A DNA stretch of 64,000 nucleotides from Cyanophora paradoxa (Eukaryota; Glaucocystophyceae; Cyanophorales; Cyanophoraceae): assembly GCA_004431415.1 (NCBI GenBank), contig QPMI01000130.1:29930-93929 (forward strand). Direction: 5' to 3'. The position numbers and the translations under genes were made by a program. The notes under the pieces were generated by a model that was given only the letters and a program-made list of their open reading frames with translations, ran no database searches and was not told where the DNA came from. Below are positions 23,159 to 34,700 of the stretch, piece after piece. Every line of letters begins with the position of its first letter. The first letter of the stretch is position 1.

Positions 23159-24101
23159 CTCCGCGCTCGCGCGGCGCTCGAGGCACCCGTTGCTCGCGCG
23201 CACTGTGAGAAATGCGTCTGTGCACGTGAGATCGGGCAGACTTCGACAAGGTTTACTTCGGCAAATTCTTACCGTCACCACCGCGCGTCTGCCAAGGCTG
23301 ATGCGAATCTCGGCGAGCTCGCCAGCTGCAGCAGATCCAGTGACCGCGGCCGTCGGACGTGTCTGACCTGACTCGGCGAGGCTTTGAGGGCGGTGCCACT
23401 GGGCCACCGTGGCAGCTGCAGCCTGCAGGTCGATCCGATAATAAGCTGGCCGACGTACAAGCTCGAGGGTAGTAGTAGTCGTGATCGATGATACGTACAG
23501 TTGCACCGTGGCACGTTAAACGTATATTTCAAGTTTCGGTAAAGTAGTACTCGCCGAGTCGCACAGCGCGCAGCTTCGAATTCAAGGGTGTATGCGTACG
23601 TATACGTATACGTACTACGGTATCGATTTCGATCCGATGATCGCGATATCGATATCGCGTTATCGATACACGTATATATATACGCGTACGCCCGGCTAAT
23701 GCGACTTAACTGCGAGTACGTGTATATATATATATATAACGCGTGCAGCTAATATACTATGATTCGCATTTGCGAATACGTATACGTGTACTAGTACTGC
23801 TGGTATACGTACTAGCTATATAGATCTAGACTGCGAATACTGTATTAATACGGATCCGGATACGTATATGTGAACGTAATTCAACGTATACGTAAACGTT
23901 TACGCATAAACGTAAACGTACTACGGTACCCGGTATACGTACGCGTGTGCGGACTAGCTGCGCAATACTAGTCGACGTCCGATTTGCAATCACCGCAGTG
24001 ACGTCGACGTCCGACGGTCGACTCATGAGTCATGATCAGCCTGGCAGTCCGAGGTAGGGCTGGGCACAGTCCGACTTTTCCCCCACCGGGTCGGTGGGCC
24101 C
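23159..24101. other. AT-richer spacer with CGTATACG-type palindromic repeats
   Basis: From about 23590 to 23960 the DNA is dominated by TACGTATACGTA, TATATATATA (23723-23738) and AAACGTAAACG words, self-complementary at many scales. GTACTACGGTA occurs near 23612 and 23918, and GACCGTCGGAC (minus) at about 24009. No coding exon seen. Confidence 0.6.
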
Positions 24102-25018
24102 GCTGACTGTTACCCACCGGTGGCGGTCGGTGGAGGTGGGGGTACGTGCTACAGTGCGTGAAAATTGACAGGAAATTTAAATACGCTAAATTCTGCACAT
24201 TTGTTTTTTGGTGAATTACGTATATACTGGCCACAGTCTCTAGACACCGGCCAGCACTGCGGGGGCTGCCCAGGGGGCATAAAGACAAAAAAGCAAAATA
24301 ACTAAGACAAGACCACGAAGAAAGATAAGACAAAGAGCCAGAATCGACAATAAAAAAGGAAAGACACAGAGCTCGAGACAGATCGATAGCGAGAAGAGAC
24401 GATAAATCGAGCAGATCTAGGGACAGAGGATAACTGACACGAATTCGAAGAAGAGCCAGAGCTAGACAGCTTCAAGGCGCTACGTATATACGCGCCTACT
24501 CTGTTCCCAACTGTCTAAAGCAAGTGCTTTGGGGCGAGTTCAAGCCAGTTGTGGGGGAGGCCGGGGTGGTTGATGCATATGCTCAGAATTCGAAGGGGTA
24601 CGTACATGGGATATCGCGATCGATGGCGTATGTATACCGCCCCACAACTACCGCCCCATACAAGTACCCCGATACAGTACCCCCCACAACTACCGCCCCA
24701 TACAAGCCTAGGCCTCAAGTTTTTTAAAACGCGGTAATTTGGTACCGCGGTACTACGGTATTTTGACCACCCCCGGGCCGGAGTTTTTAACGCGGTAATT
24801 TATGCCGCGGTAATTTAGTGCCACACGGTAGATTGTGGGTGCGTAGCGCCTTCAGCTTGCAATTAATATTGAAGCTGTACACAATGCACTACTACACATG
24901 TGCAGAATTTAGCGTATTTCTTGTCAATTTTCACGTGCACGCACTGCATGTCTACGCACGGTACTACGGTAGCACGTACTCCCCCCGACCGCCGCGCCAC
25001 CGGTGGGTAACAGTCAGC
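24102..25018. mobile_element. ~0.9-kb element or pair bounded by ~100-bp inverted repeats
   Basis: The left arm (24102-24202) begins GCTGACTGTTACCCACCGGTGG and contains GTGAAAATTGACA and ACGCTAAATTCTGCACAT. The reverse complement of 24895-25018 starts with the same GCTGACTGTTACCCACCGGTGG and carries GTGAAAATTGACAAG and ACGCTAAATTCTGCACAT in the same order, with about 20 bp of insertions. The arms enclose about 690 bp, including a MITE-like core at 24647-24835. Either this is a non-autonomous transposon with long terminal inverted repeats, or two copies of one element inserted in opposite orientation. No transposase frame is present. Confidence 0.6.
24645..24835. mobile_element. MITE-like element, CCCCATACA family (copy 1)
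   Basis: Carries the core ACAACTACCGCCCCATACAAG twice (about 24648 and 24691), followed by paired GCGGTAATTT blocks, and ends TTTAGTGCCACACGGTA. That end is the reverse complement of TACCGTGTGGCACTAAA, matching the termini of the copy at 53.2 kb. The left end is not clear. Confidence 0.5.
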
Positions 25019-26355
25019 AATATTTTCCGCAAAACGGTACCGGTAAATTATCAAGGAATCGAAATGATCGGATTGGCAATCTCAATTACGATAGTATCTA
25101 TAAGTTATGATCATGAATCATGATTAGGGTTGACCGTCGGACCGTCATGATCACCAGTGATCATGACTACACTGAGTGGCCCAGTGGCAGTGACTCACCA
25201 CAGCTCGGTTTTTTTACCGGTCGACCCGACAGGGCCGACACGGCCGAATATCCGGTTTCGTTAAATTCCCCTCGGGTATTCAGAATTCCCCGGCGCAAGC
25301 TATCATCGTATAGCTAGTGCATTCTACCCGGTAGCTTGACGGCTACAACGTCCTGCAGCGCGACTAGCCGGCGTGCATCGGGTGAAAAGTTATCGCGATC
25401 GCCGGCTACCCTTGCCCATATCCGGGCCGTGTTGGGTCGATTAGGAAACAAAACGAGCTGTGCACGTGGTGGCACCGCCGGCCGAGCGCGCCGCGCGGGC
25501 CGCGCGCAGGGTTCCGGCCGAAAACTTTTTCGAAAAATGAAACAAAATTTTTTGTAAAATGTTTTGCAAAATGTTTTGCAAACTTTTTTGGTCTCGGCTG
25601 GACGCTCAAAAAAGTTTGCACGAGAAAATATTCGGGGGGCCCTTTTCTCGTGCAGAACACGTCGTAATAAACTTCCTATACGTATCTCTTGCATATGCGA
25701 TAGGGGCACTCTGCACGTCGATAAGGTTCAGACCTCACTGTACCCCTGGCGAGCCCTAGGAAATTCATGAGTGTGCCTTCGCCCAAATGGGCTCGAAATA
25801 AAACTTCTGACCACTTCCCATGCTACAAGAATGTTAAGAGGACCTTAAGAGCACGTTTAGAGCGCGTTTGCGCGCCTCTGGAACGTGCCTTCTCGTTTGT
25901 ATGGCAAAAGTTTTTGGGAAATCTTTCAAAAATGTTTAAAATAGTTTTAAATTTTTTTGGGGGTCTCCTGGGCCCACAAAAAATTTTGGAACTCTGGCCG
26001 CGCGGCGAGCTGCAGGCTGCAGCTGTGCGCATGCACGTGCGCATGCATGCGCATGCGCACGGTTGACGTCGACCGTCACGCGCGCCGCGGCGCGTGTCCG
26101 ACGGTCGGACCGTCGAGTCCCTGAGATGCCATCATATTTAAGAACTAGCCTAGTAGTAGTACTTTAAGAACGGCCCGGCGGAAACTCCGCGACTCCGCGA
26201 CTCCGCCATAGGCGGGTCAGCCGCTAGTACCCTTCTCCATACAAAAATCCCGTTAAAGAGTATCAAATATTCGTCAAAGTGCACTGGCAGGTCTGACGAA
26301 TATAGACAAAATAAAGACGCTGTCGAAGATTCCTACGTACTGTATACGTTTACAG
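25019..26355. other. spacer, A/T-rich low complexity
   Basis: Contains ATGATCATGA palindromes (about 25105-25170) with GACCGTCGGAC at 25132 and T/A-rich stretches (25525-25640, 25905-25990) that include an inverted pair around TTTGCAAACTTTTTTG / CAAAAAAGTTTGCA. Alternating CATGCGCATGC runs lie at 26025-26065. Lys/Phe-rich frames here follow base composition and are not accepted as genes. Confidence 0.5.
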
Positions 26356-26566
26356 TACCGTAGAGCAGGAAAATACTGGGCTCCAGTACTAGTATTTCCC
26401 TGCTGCTAAGCTGCCCCATACAGTACCCCCTAAAATTATCGCCCCATACAAGCCTGACAAGATTTTGGTCCACTAATTTCGGGCTCCAGTATTTTGCCGA
26501 AGGGAGGGCCAAGTTCTCTAGTCCACTAATTTCCGGCCCACTATTTTCCTGCTCTACGGTAGTAGA
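26356..26566. mobile_element. MITE-like element, CCCCATACA family (copy 2), clear terminal inverted repeats
   Basis: The left end TACCGTAGAGCAGGAAAATA and the reverse complement of the right end (TACCGTAGAGCAGGAAAATA) are identical over 20 bp; the whole is about 210 bp. Inside is the shared core CCCCATACAGTACCCC / CGCCCCATACAAGCC and sub-terminal CCACTAATTTC words. It has no coding capacity. TA at both ends is compatible with a TA target duplication, as for Tc1/mariner-type elements. Confidence 0.65.
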
Positions 26567-27116
26567 CTCGCCGTCGGACTCCCTCATCGTCCACGATTCG
26601 TCCATCGTCCTTCGCATCGTCCATCGTCCATCGTCCATCGTCGATCGTACGCGTCCGGATCCATTCGTTGACACATGGAAAAACAACAAAAATCCTCCGA
26701 AAATTAAACGAAAAAAACACGGACAGTCTTCGATTCGAGATATCCCCAGTGATTCCCCACTCCCGAGTCCTGCAAACTTTGAAAGCTTCAAGGCCAAAAC
26801 AAGCTTAAGACTCTGATATATCGATCATGAGACATGTACATATATAACGCGTGCAAACTTTAAGTCTTATCGAATTCAATCAAGCGGAGATGGCATGGAG
26901 GCAGCAGCCTCCACATGTACATGCGGCAGCGAGCCTGCAGCAGATGTACTGGTAGATGCGGTGCAGGCCTAGGGCCAGATGCTGCGGGCACGATGGTGGC
27001 TCTCGTCCTGCCCCTCCCCAAGGGGCGCCCCCTCGAACGAGATGCGCCCGTAGAGCTCCCGGCAGTGCTCGTCACACGCCAGCAGCCTGCCGCAGTGCGC
27101 CGGCACGCGCCCATGA

Positions 27117-28512
27117 TCAGCAAAGGCATCCATCGCGAGCTCGAGCTCGGACGTCGACGCCTCCCTTCAGCTTTCGCACGCACTCCGGTACAAGCAGCGC
27201 TTGCGGCTCCGGGGGGAGGGCCAGCCTCGAGAGCCCGCAGTAGCTGCGCGACGCCGATGTCGCCTCAGGACGGCACTGGGGGAGAGCACAAGCATGCGCG
27301 AGGGAGGGGGGGGAGGGGGGAGGGAGGGAAAAGGTGGGGGGTGGGGGGGGGGTGGGGGGGGTGGGGGTGGGGGGGGTGGGGGGGTGGGGGGGGGTGGGGG
27401 GGGGGGCGCGAACGGGGTGTGGACCTGCACCGAAGAAGAGGGGAATGAGGGTGCGGGGGCGCGGGGGCAGGGGGAAGGCGGGGGCGGACGTGGACGGCGG
27501 GGCCGGCGAGGTGCTGGACGACCGCCTGCATGCCCGCCGCGTGCACTGCCAGCAGCGCGCGCCGCCCCGCCCCCCGCACCCGCTCCTCCACCAGCCGCCG
27601 CGCCGCCGCCCCGCAACGCCTGCCGCCCACCACTCAGAGGGGCCCCACGGGCGCCCAGGGGCCCGCGCCCAGAGGGGCGCCCAGCGGCCCGGTGCGCTGG
27701 CCGTGCGGAACTGGAAGCAGGCCTCCTTCGCCTCGGGGTACACGGCCCGGAAGGCGCTCCTGGGTCGCGGAAAGGAGCAGGTCGCGCGGGCTCGGCGGTC
27801 CGGCGGCGCGCGGCGCGCGCACTCATACTCGAAGTCGAGCTGAGGGAAGCGGCGGAGGGCCTCCTCCCGCGGCGCTGCCCGAGGCGTGAGGCGCGAGACA
27901 GGAGGCACGCGGGGCCGGGCCGGCGCGCTCTCGTCGAGCCAGATGCGGGGCTGGTCCGAGCCCGTGCGCTTTCTCTCCTCGGCATAGTGGGGGTCGTGCT
28001 CGGGCAGCCACTCGCTCAAGCCCCGCTCGATCTGCGCGAGCGTGGGCGGGACCGATGGCCGAGATCGCTGCGTCCGCACGGGCCTTGATCTTGATGTTCA
28101 GAGCAGCGCTGTCGACCGCGACCATCAGCGCGCGGATGCGCAATGAAATGGCGCGGCCGGGCGGGGCGGACGCGAGGGGCGCCACGGTTTGGATGACGCG
28201 ATAGAAAGGTGAAGAATAGATCTCTTGGATGCCACTGTCTTTCAGGCGTTTGGCTAGCTCCAAAGCCTGGAGCTCGCCACGGGCGCTCTGCGGGGCAGGT
28301 GCAGTGAGCGGCAGCAAGAAACGCGCGACGAAACCGAACCAAAGGCGGGTCCAAGGCGCGCGCGGGCTTCGAGCTCATCCACGCTCCTCCATCCACCTGG
28401 TGCAATGCGCATGCGCACCTGAGCAATGCACATTCATGCACAGCACAATGCGTACCTGATCAATACGCTCTCCGTGGCGGACGATGTGCACGACGAGGCC
28501 TTCTCCAGGCAT
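27117..28512 (-). CDS. histidine-phosphatase superfamily protein (phosphoglycerate-mutase-like, UBASH3/STS-type)
   Basis: Phospho-histidine enzyme of the PGAM fold, more likely a phosphatase than a mutase. The ATG at 28512 starts M-P-G-E-G-L-V-V-H-I-V-R-H-G-E-R-I-D, with the catalytic His in R-H-G-E. Following exons give A-L-D-P-P-L|S-A-R-G, I-Y-S-S-P-F-Y-R-V-I-Q-T and N-I-K-I-K|I-E-R-G-L-S-E-W-L, joined by a GC-AG intron at 28083-28032. R-F-P-Q-L-D-F-E-Y-E, Y-P-E-A-K-E and H-A-A-G-M-Q-A-V-V-Q (second catalytic His, about 27530) follow. A near-terminal Y-C-G-L-S-R-L-A-L is typical of the group. The stop near 27117 is the best reading, but a coding-looking frame at 26990-27110 could belong to a further exon. 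An intron at about 27265-27480 contains the G-rich tract described separately. Confidence 0.8.
27295..27412. repeat. G-run tract (poly-GGGGT/GGGGA) inside an intron
   Basis: About 115 bp of almost only G, T and A on the plus strand in runs of 3-10 G. It lies in an intron of the minus-strand phosphatase, so the transcript carries an extreme C-rich pyrimidine tract while the template DNA strand can form G-quadruplexes. Confidence 0.9.
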
Positions 28513-28688
28513 CTCAACGTCGACGTCGTCCTCTGGTGCAAGCCAGCGCTCGGCAATGACAAGCCGGAGTTTGCCAAGTAATATTCAATGATTAGCGCTC
28601 GCTCACGGCGGCCGACGCGGCCGTGGATAGATACAGTGCCCGGCTCTTGGCCTTCTGCTAGTTTCTACGACGACGACGACGAACGTCG
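28513..28688. promoter_or_regulatory. 176-bp bidirectional promoter region
   Basis: The ATG of the histidine phosphatase (-) and the ATG of TMEM258 (+) are only 176 bp apart, so both promoters must share this space. No TATA box is obvious. A GACGACGACGACGAACG run sits just before the TMEM258 start. Confidence 0.5.
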
Positions 28689-29174
28689 ATGCCGGGGTAC
28701 AGAAGCATCGAGCGCAAGATGGTACGTCCGCGCCCTCGCCGTCGTGCTCTGGGCTGCGCCGAAGGCGCCACGGGACGTGTAGCTCGCTTTCTGTCCGTAT
28801 GAGACCGGTCTTTGACTAGCGCTCGTGCTCAGGCGGGCGAAGGCGTTCCTTTCTCGAGCCCGGTGTCGATGGCGCTCTATCCGACACTGGCGACGCTTTT
28901 CATGGGAGTCGGGCTGCTTCTGCTCGCCTCCTTCTTCGTGTGCGTTCGAGCCGCGCATCTGGAGCTCTCCGACGCTGACCGACAGCACACAGGTACGAGG
29001 TCACCAGCAACAAGTACACCCGGAAGATCGAGCGGGAAGGCGCCATCGCCGCGGGCGCTTCCGTGTTCCTGGGTGCGCCCCGATGGGCAGTGTGTTCTCG
29101 TCCTCGCTCACCCTCGCCGGCGCTCAGGCTTCGGCATCGTCTTCTTGTTGAACTCCCAGAATGTGTTCGTATAG
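28689..29174 (+). CDS. TMEM258: TMEM258/OST5-type subunit of oligosaccharyltransferase
   Basis: Small two-helix ER membrane protein of the complex that transfers glycans to Asn during secretion. Four exons join perfectly: 28689-28721 (M-P-G-Y-R-S-I-E-R-K-M), 28833-28939, 28993-29072 and 29128-29174, giving about 88 residues against 79 in human. It reads F-S-S-P-V-S-M-A-L-Y-P, a first hydrophobic helix ending A-S-F-F-V, then Y-E-V-T-S-N-K-Y-T-R (the family's most conserved block) and a second helix, F-L-G-F-G-I-V-F-L-L, finishing N-V-F-V. All three introns are GT-AG with GTACGT, GTGCGT and GTGCGC donors. Confidence 0.95.
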
Positions 29175-29785
29175 CCTTCTGCGCTCCCTCGTCCCCGTAG
29201 TTAGGCAGGTGTAGTCAAACAGGGCCATTCCATCCTCGCCGCCTGCCCGGCAATCGGGCAGCGGCACCACGGGGCCGCAGGGCGTCATTGGTCCATCTTT
29301 TTGATCCGCAGACTGTGTACCGCCTGTGTGGTACCTGCTGCAGCACGCTCCGCGACCGCGGCAGGTCGCGCGCCGGAGACCGGAGATCTGGATTCCCAAT
29401 TAGAAGCAAAGAGAGACTACTTTCTCTCGTCACTGATTTTCTTTTGCTTTCTTTTATATGCATGCCGTACTGTGCGTGAGGAAGGCCTTCAATTCTGCAG
29501 CAGCGCCGCCACCTCGGATCAAATGTGGTTCTCGAAGCGGGCGAGGCCTAGCTATAGGTGGCGTGGCGGATTGCCGCCGCCCTAAGTTCATCGATCCGGG
29601 TCCCTGCTAGGCTTCCTACCCGTAACTGCCGCGAGATTCAATTGCAACGATTTACCCCTAACCGCCGCCGCGGGAAAGCGAGGGTCTAGGTAGGTGCACG
29701 TGCACGTGCAGCCTAGGCCTTGTGTACCGTTTACGAAGTTGTAGGCTTGAGAAGCGGTAGCCGGCGCGCTGGAGCGGCCGCGGCC
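29175..29785. other. intergenic
   Basis: 610 bp with no recognised exon. GTGCACGTGCACGTGCA, a perfect palindromic run, occurs at 29695-29710, about 75 bp before the next start codon, and could be a bHLH-type (CACGTG) binding region, but that is only suggestive. Confidence 0.45.
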
Positions 29786-31721
29786 ATGGCATCGAACTCG
29801 TCGCTCTCGCGCGAGCTACTGGTCGCCGCGCGAACGGCGGACCGCGTGTTGCTGTTGAGCGCCCTCGAGCGAGGCGTGGCGCTCGACGCGACCGACGAGG
29901 AGGGCAGGTATGCAGTTACTCATCCGCGCCCCCCGCCGTGCGCTCATCCGCCCCGACGCCAGAACTGCGCTGCATCTCGCGGCGCTTGCGGGCTCGCAGG
30001 ACGGCGTCTCCTTACTCCTGTCGAAGAAGGCGCCGGTCGACGCCCTGGACGACGAGCTGCGAACGCCTCTCTTCCTCGCAGCCTCGCGCGGCAACGTCGA
30101 CTGCGCGCGCCTTCTCCTCGACGCCGGTGCCTCGCCGAACGCCGCCACCCGCGGCGGCGCCGTGCCCCTCCACGCCGCCGCCGCCCTCGGCAGCGCCGGC
30201 ACGCCCGTCGCATCGTGCGCGCCCGCCCGCCCGCGCCGGCGCCGCGGCCGCCGCCGACGGGGCCTGCACGCAGCGTTCTCCTCGGCAAGTCGGCGAACCC
30301 GCTGCTGGCGGACGGGGAAAAGCGGCTGCCGCTCCATGTCGCCTGCCAGGCGGGCGCCTCCGACCTCGTCCGGTGCGTGCCGCCCCGCGCGCCGGGGGCC
30401 GGCCGCACGCGCCGCCCGGCGAGGCCGGCGCAGGCTGCTCTCGGACCCGTCGCTGGTGAGCGCGGCGGACGGGGCGGGGCGGACGCCGCTGCACTGCGCG
30501 GCGGCGGCCGGCTGCACGGAGGCCGTCGCGATGCTTCTCGCGCGCGGCGCCGACCCGCGCGCCCGCGACGCCGCCACCCTCACCCCGCTCCTCGCCGTGC
30601 GCCCCGCCCCGGCCCCGCCCCGCCGCCCCCGACGGGCGCCGCGGGGGCGCAGGCGGCGGAGAAGGGCCACGCGGGGGCCTGCCGGGCCCTCCTCGAGGCA
30701 GGCGCCGACCCCCGCGCCCGCACCGGCGAGCGCGCCGGCAGCCGCCCGTGCGTGCGCCCCGCCCCCGCCCCGGCGCGGGAGGGCGAGGCGGGGCGGGCAG
30801 GGCGCTGCTGCTGGCTGCGGCGGCGGGCTCGCTGGCGGCGGTGCGGGCGCTGCTCGACGCCGGCGCCGCCCCCGACGACACCGACGCCCTCCGCCGCTCC
30901 GTCCGCCCCGCCCGCCCGCCCCGGCGCGGCGCGGGCGGGGTGAGGGCCGGGGCGGGGGGCAGGCGCTGCACGCGGCGTGCGAGGGCGGGAGCGTGGAGGT
31001 CGTCCAGTTCCTCGTCGAGGCCCGCGCCGCCGACCCCCGCCTCCCCTGCCTCCAGGCCCGCCGCCCCCGCAGCCCCGCCGCGCCCCCGCGCGGGGCTGAG
31101 GGGCGGGGGCAGAAGCGGGTGGCGCTGCACTACGCGGCGGGCGGGGGCGGGGTGGGCGTGCTGGGGTACCTGCTCGCCGCCGGCGTCGACGTGCACGCCC
31201 GCGACAAGGACCAGCGCACAGCCCTCCACCACGCGGGTATCCCCCGCCCCCCGCCCCGCCGCGCCCCGCCCCTCACCCGAGGGCCCCTCTCCAGCCGACT
31301 GCGGGCACCGCGAGGCCGCCGCGTGCGCCCCTCCGCCCGCGGCTCTCGAGCCCGCGGCCGACAGGGCTGCAGGCTGCTGATCGAGAAGGGCGTCGACGTG
31401 AACGCGCCGGACGAGCAGCGGGCGACGCCGCTGCACCTCGCGGCGGCGTCGGGCCACGCGGGGGTGGCGCAGCTGCTGGTGGAGCGGGGGGCCCGCATCG
31501 GGGCCTTCGACGCGCTGCTGTGCAGCCCGCTCCACATGGCCGCCAAGCACGGCCACCTCGACCTCGCCAAGCGCGCCCCGCCCCGCCCCGCCCGCCCCCC
31601 CGCCCCGCCCCGCCCCGGCCCGAGCGCCCAGCAGGCTGCTCTGCTCGGCGGGGGCGAACGTAAACGCGTGCGGGGCTCCTCCGAGGGCCGCGCCAGCGCG
31701 CGGGGCGGCGGGGAGGAGGGC

Positions 31722-31752
<31 letters not shown>

Positions 31753-34700
31753 TCTCGGGGTGGGCGCTGGAGTACCCCCCGCTCTACCTCGCGGTCGTCC
31801 ACAACCGCGCCGCCGTCGCCAGGCGCCCCGCCGCCCCCGCCGCCCCCGCCCGCGCCCCCGCCGCCGCCGCCGCTGACGTCGCGCCAGGTTCCTCATCTCC
31901 CGCGGCGCCGACGCCGGCTTCGTCGACCCCCAGGCCCGCCCCGCCGCGCGCCCCACGCCGCCCCTCCGAGCCCGCCCCGCCCCAGGGCCAGCCCCTCGTC
32001 CACCTCGCCGCCAAGGCCGGCCACTCCGGTCCCCGCCCCGCCCCGCCCGCCCCGCCCCGCCCCGCGCCCCTCACCCTCGCGCCCCGCAGACGTGCTTCGG
32101 TGCGCGCCGAATCGCCGCCTGCGGGGTGCGGGGCGCGGGCCTCAGCGGGGCGGGCGGGAGCAGGGCGCTGGTGGAGTGCGGGCGGACCTGGCGACCCTCA
32201 ACGCCGCCAACCACACCCCGCTCCAGGTCCCCCGCCCCGCCCCGACCCTCCGCCCGGCCCCCGACGCCGCCGCCGCCCCGGCAGGCCGCGCTCCTCGCCG
32301 AGAAGCACGACTGCGCCGCGTGCGCCCGCCCCGCCCCGGCGCGCGGGCGGGCGGGCGGTGGTGAGGCGGGCGGGGCAGGCTGCTGCTGGCGGGGAAGGCG
32401 CCGGTGCGGAACTACTCGCCCGAGTGGCGCGAGGCGCCCGTCTTCCTCGCCCTCTCAGCGCGCGCCCCCGACCTCTTCCGCGTCCGCCCGCCCCGGCCCC
32501 GCCCCGGCCCGGCGCGGGCGGGGCGAGCGGGCGGGGCCGGGGCAGACGGTGGTGGAGCGGGGCGGGCGGACGCGCTGTCGGCGGAGGAGCAGGCGCTGCT
32601 GATCTACGGGGCGCTGGAGGCGGGGCCCAAGTTCGAGGCGGCGGCGTGCGGGCTCATCGGGCGGTGCGGGGAGGCCCTCGCCCTCTCCGGCCAGCTCTTC
32701 CTCCACCAGGCACCCCCGCCCCGCCCCGCCCCGCCCTGCCCCCGCGGGGCGGCTGAGGCGGGGGCAGGGGGCGCGCTTCGGGTGCCCGCGGGCGCTGGAG
32801 GCGCTCCTCGGGGCCGGCCACTGCGACCTCGACGCCCTCGACGCCGACGGCAAGCGCGCCGCCGAGGCCCGCCCGCCCCGCCCCGCCCCGCCTCGCCCCG
32901 CCCTGCCCCGCCCCGCGCTGACAGGGCGGCCGGCAGGTGGCGGCGGAGGCCGGGCACGAGCGGTGCCGGCGGCTGCTGAGCGAGGCGCAGCGCGCCGCGC
33001 GGCTCTACCGCGGCCGCTACCGCCTCGTCGGGCACCCGACGCCGGCCCCGCCCCGCCCCGCCGCCCCGGCCCCCGGCGGGCCGGCCTCGGAGAGGAAGGA
33101 GGGGCGGGGCGGCCCTCTTTGAAGCGCGCGAGCGACGCGGCGCGCGCCGCCGCGCGCCTCGCCGCCGCCGCCGCCCTCGCCCAGCAGACCGGCAGCCCGC
33201 GCCGCGTGCGCCCCGCCCCCGCACCCGGCCCCGCCCCCGCCCCGCCGCTGAGGGGCGGCAGGCCCCGCCGGACTCGCACCGGAGCGGGGCGAGCGGGGCG
33301 AGCACGCCGGCGAGCCCGGCGCTGCGGAGCGTCTCCCTGGGCCCGCCCTCGGCCGCCTCCACAGCCCGCACGGGCGCCGAGGGACCCGCCACAGGTCCGC
33401 CCCGCGCCCCCCCCCCGTCGCCCTGCCGGCGCCGAGCGGGCGGGGCGGGGCAGGGCGGGTGGCGGAGGTGGCGATTGGGGCGACAGACGTGCAGCGGGGG
33501 GCGCGGGTGACGCTGCGGCTCTTCTCGCGGCGGTCGGACTGGGAGGTGGAGAGCCTGGCGCTGGGCCTGCTGCGCGGCGAGCACGCCGCCGCCCTCCTCG
33601 ACGCCTTCGAGGACCGCGACGCGTCCGCCCGCCCCGGCCCCGGCCCCGGCCCCCGCCCCGGCCGCCTCGGACGGGGCGGGGCCGGGGGCAGGTTCCCCGG
33701 GAGCCCGTACGCGCTGGTGACGGAGGCGCCCGACGAGTGGCTCCCCGACTTCGCCGCCCGCCGCCGTCCGCCCCCGCCCGCCCCCCGCCGCGCCGCCGCC
33801 CGGGCGCGAGGGGCGGGCGTTTGCAGGGGGCGACGTGGCGCGCGGGGAGGCGGTGGCGATCGCCCTCGCCCTCGTCTCCACCCTCACCCGCCTCCGCCAG
33901 CAGGGCCCGCCCCGCCCTCGCGCCCCGCCCCGCCCGCCCCGCTCACGCCCCGCAGGCTTCGTCCACGGAGCGCTCTCCGCCGGCCAGTTCGGGCGGGCGC
34001 CCTGCGGCGTCTGGAAGATCTACCGCGTCTGCACGCCGGCGCCCCTCCGCAAGCGCGGCGAGGTCCCCGCCCGCCCCGCCCCCGCCCCTGCCCCGCCCTC
34101 CCTCCCCGGCCCTCACTCTCCGCGGCAGCGCATGCCCGTGGAGCTGCCGCCGCTGCTGCCCGACGAGCGCCCCGCGGGGCCGGCGGGGGCCCCCGCTTTG
34201 CCCCTCCCCGTCGCCTGCTCCGCCTTCGTCCCCGCCGCGGGCCCCGCCACGCCCCTCAACCTCTCCGCCGCCTCCCTCCCCTTCTCCCCGGCCGCCCTCC
34301 TCGCCGCCGGGCCCGCGCCGCCTGTCGCGTGCCCGCCGCTGCTGCCCGAGGCGGCGCGCGTGGCGGCGGCCGGCGGGGCGAGGCCCTGCGCGCCGACTTC
34401 CCCATGGACGTCTTCCGCGCCGGCCACATCCTCGCTGAGGCCCGCCCCGCCCCGCCCGCCCGCCCGCCCGGGCCGGGCTGAGGCGGCGTGCGGGGCGCGC
34501 AGGTGCTGACGGGGCGGGCGCTGCTGCCGCGCGCCGCCGCCCCGCCGGCCGCCTCGCCGCCCCCGCGGCACGCGCGGCGGCCCTCCGCCGACCGGGACGC
34601 CCCCGAGGGCGCCGCCTCGCCGGCCTCGTCCGCCGCCTCCTCGCCCCGCCTCTCCGCCTCGGCCCCGCCGCGCGCCCCGCACGGGCCGCCCGCGGCGCCG

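Noticed and set aside
25314-26066. Lys/Phe-rich frames in the A/T-rich spacer, considered as transposase remnants
   Set aside because: They mirror AAA/TTT composition and have no DDE, RT or helicase motif.
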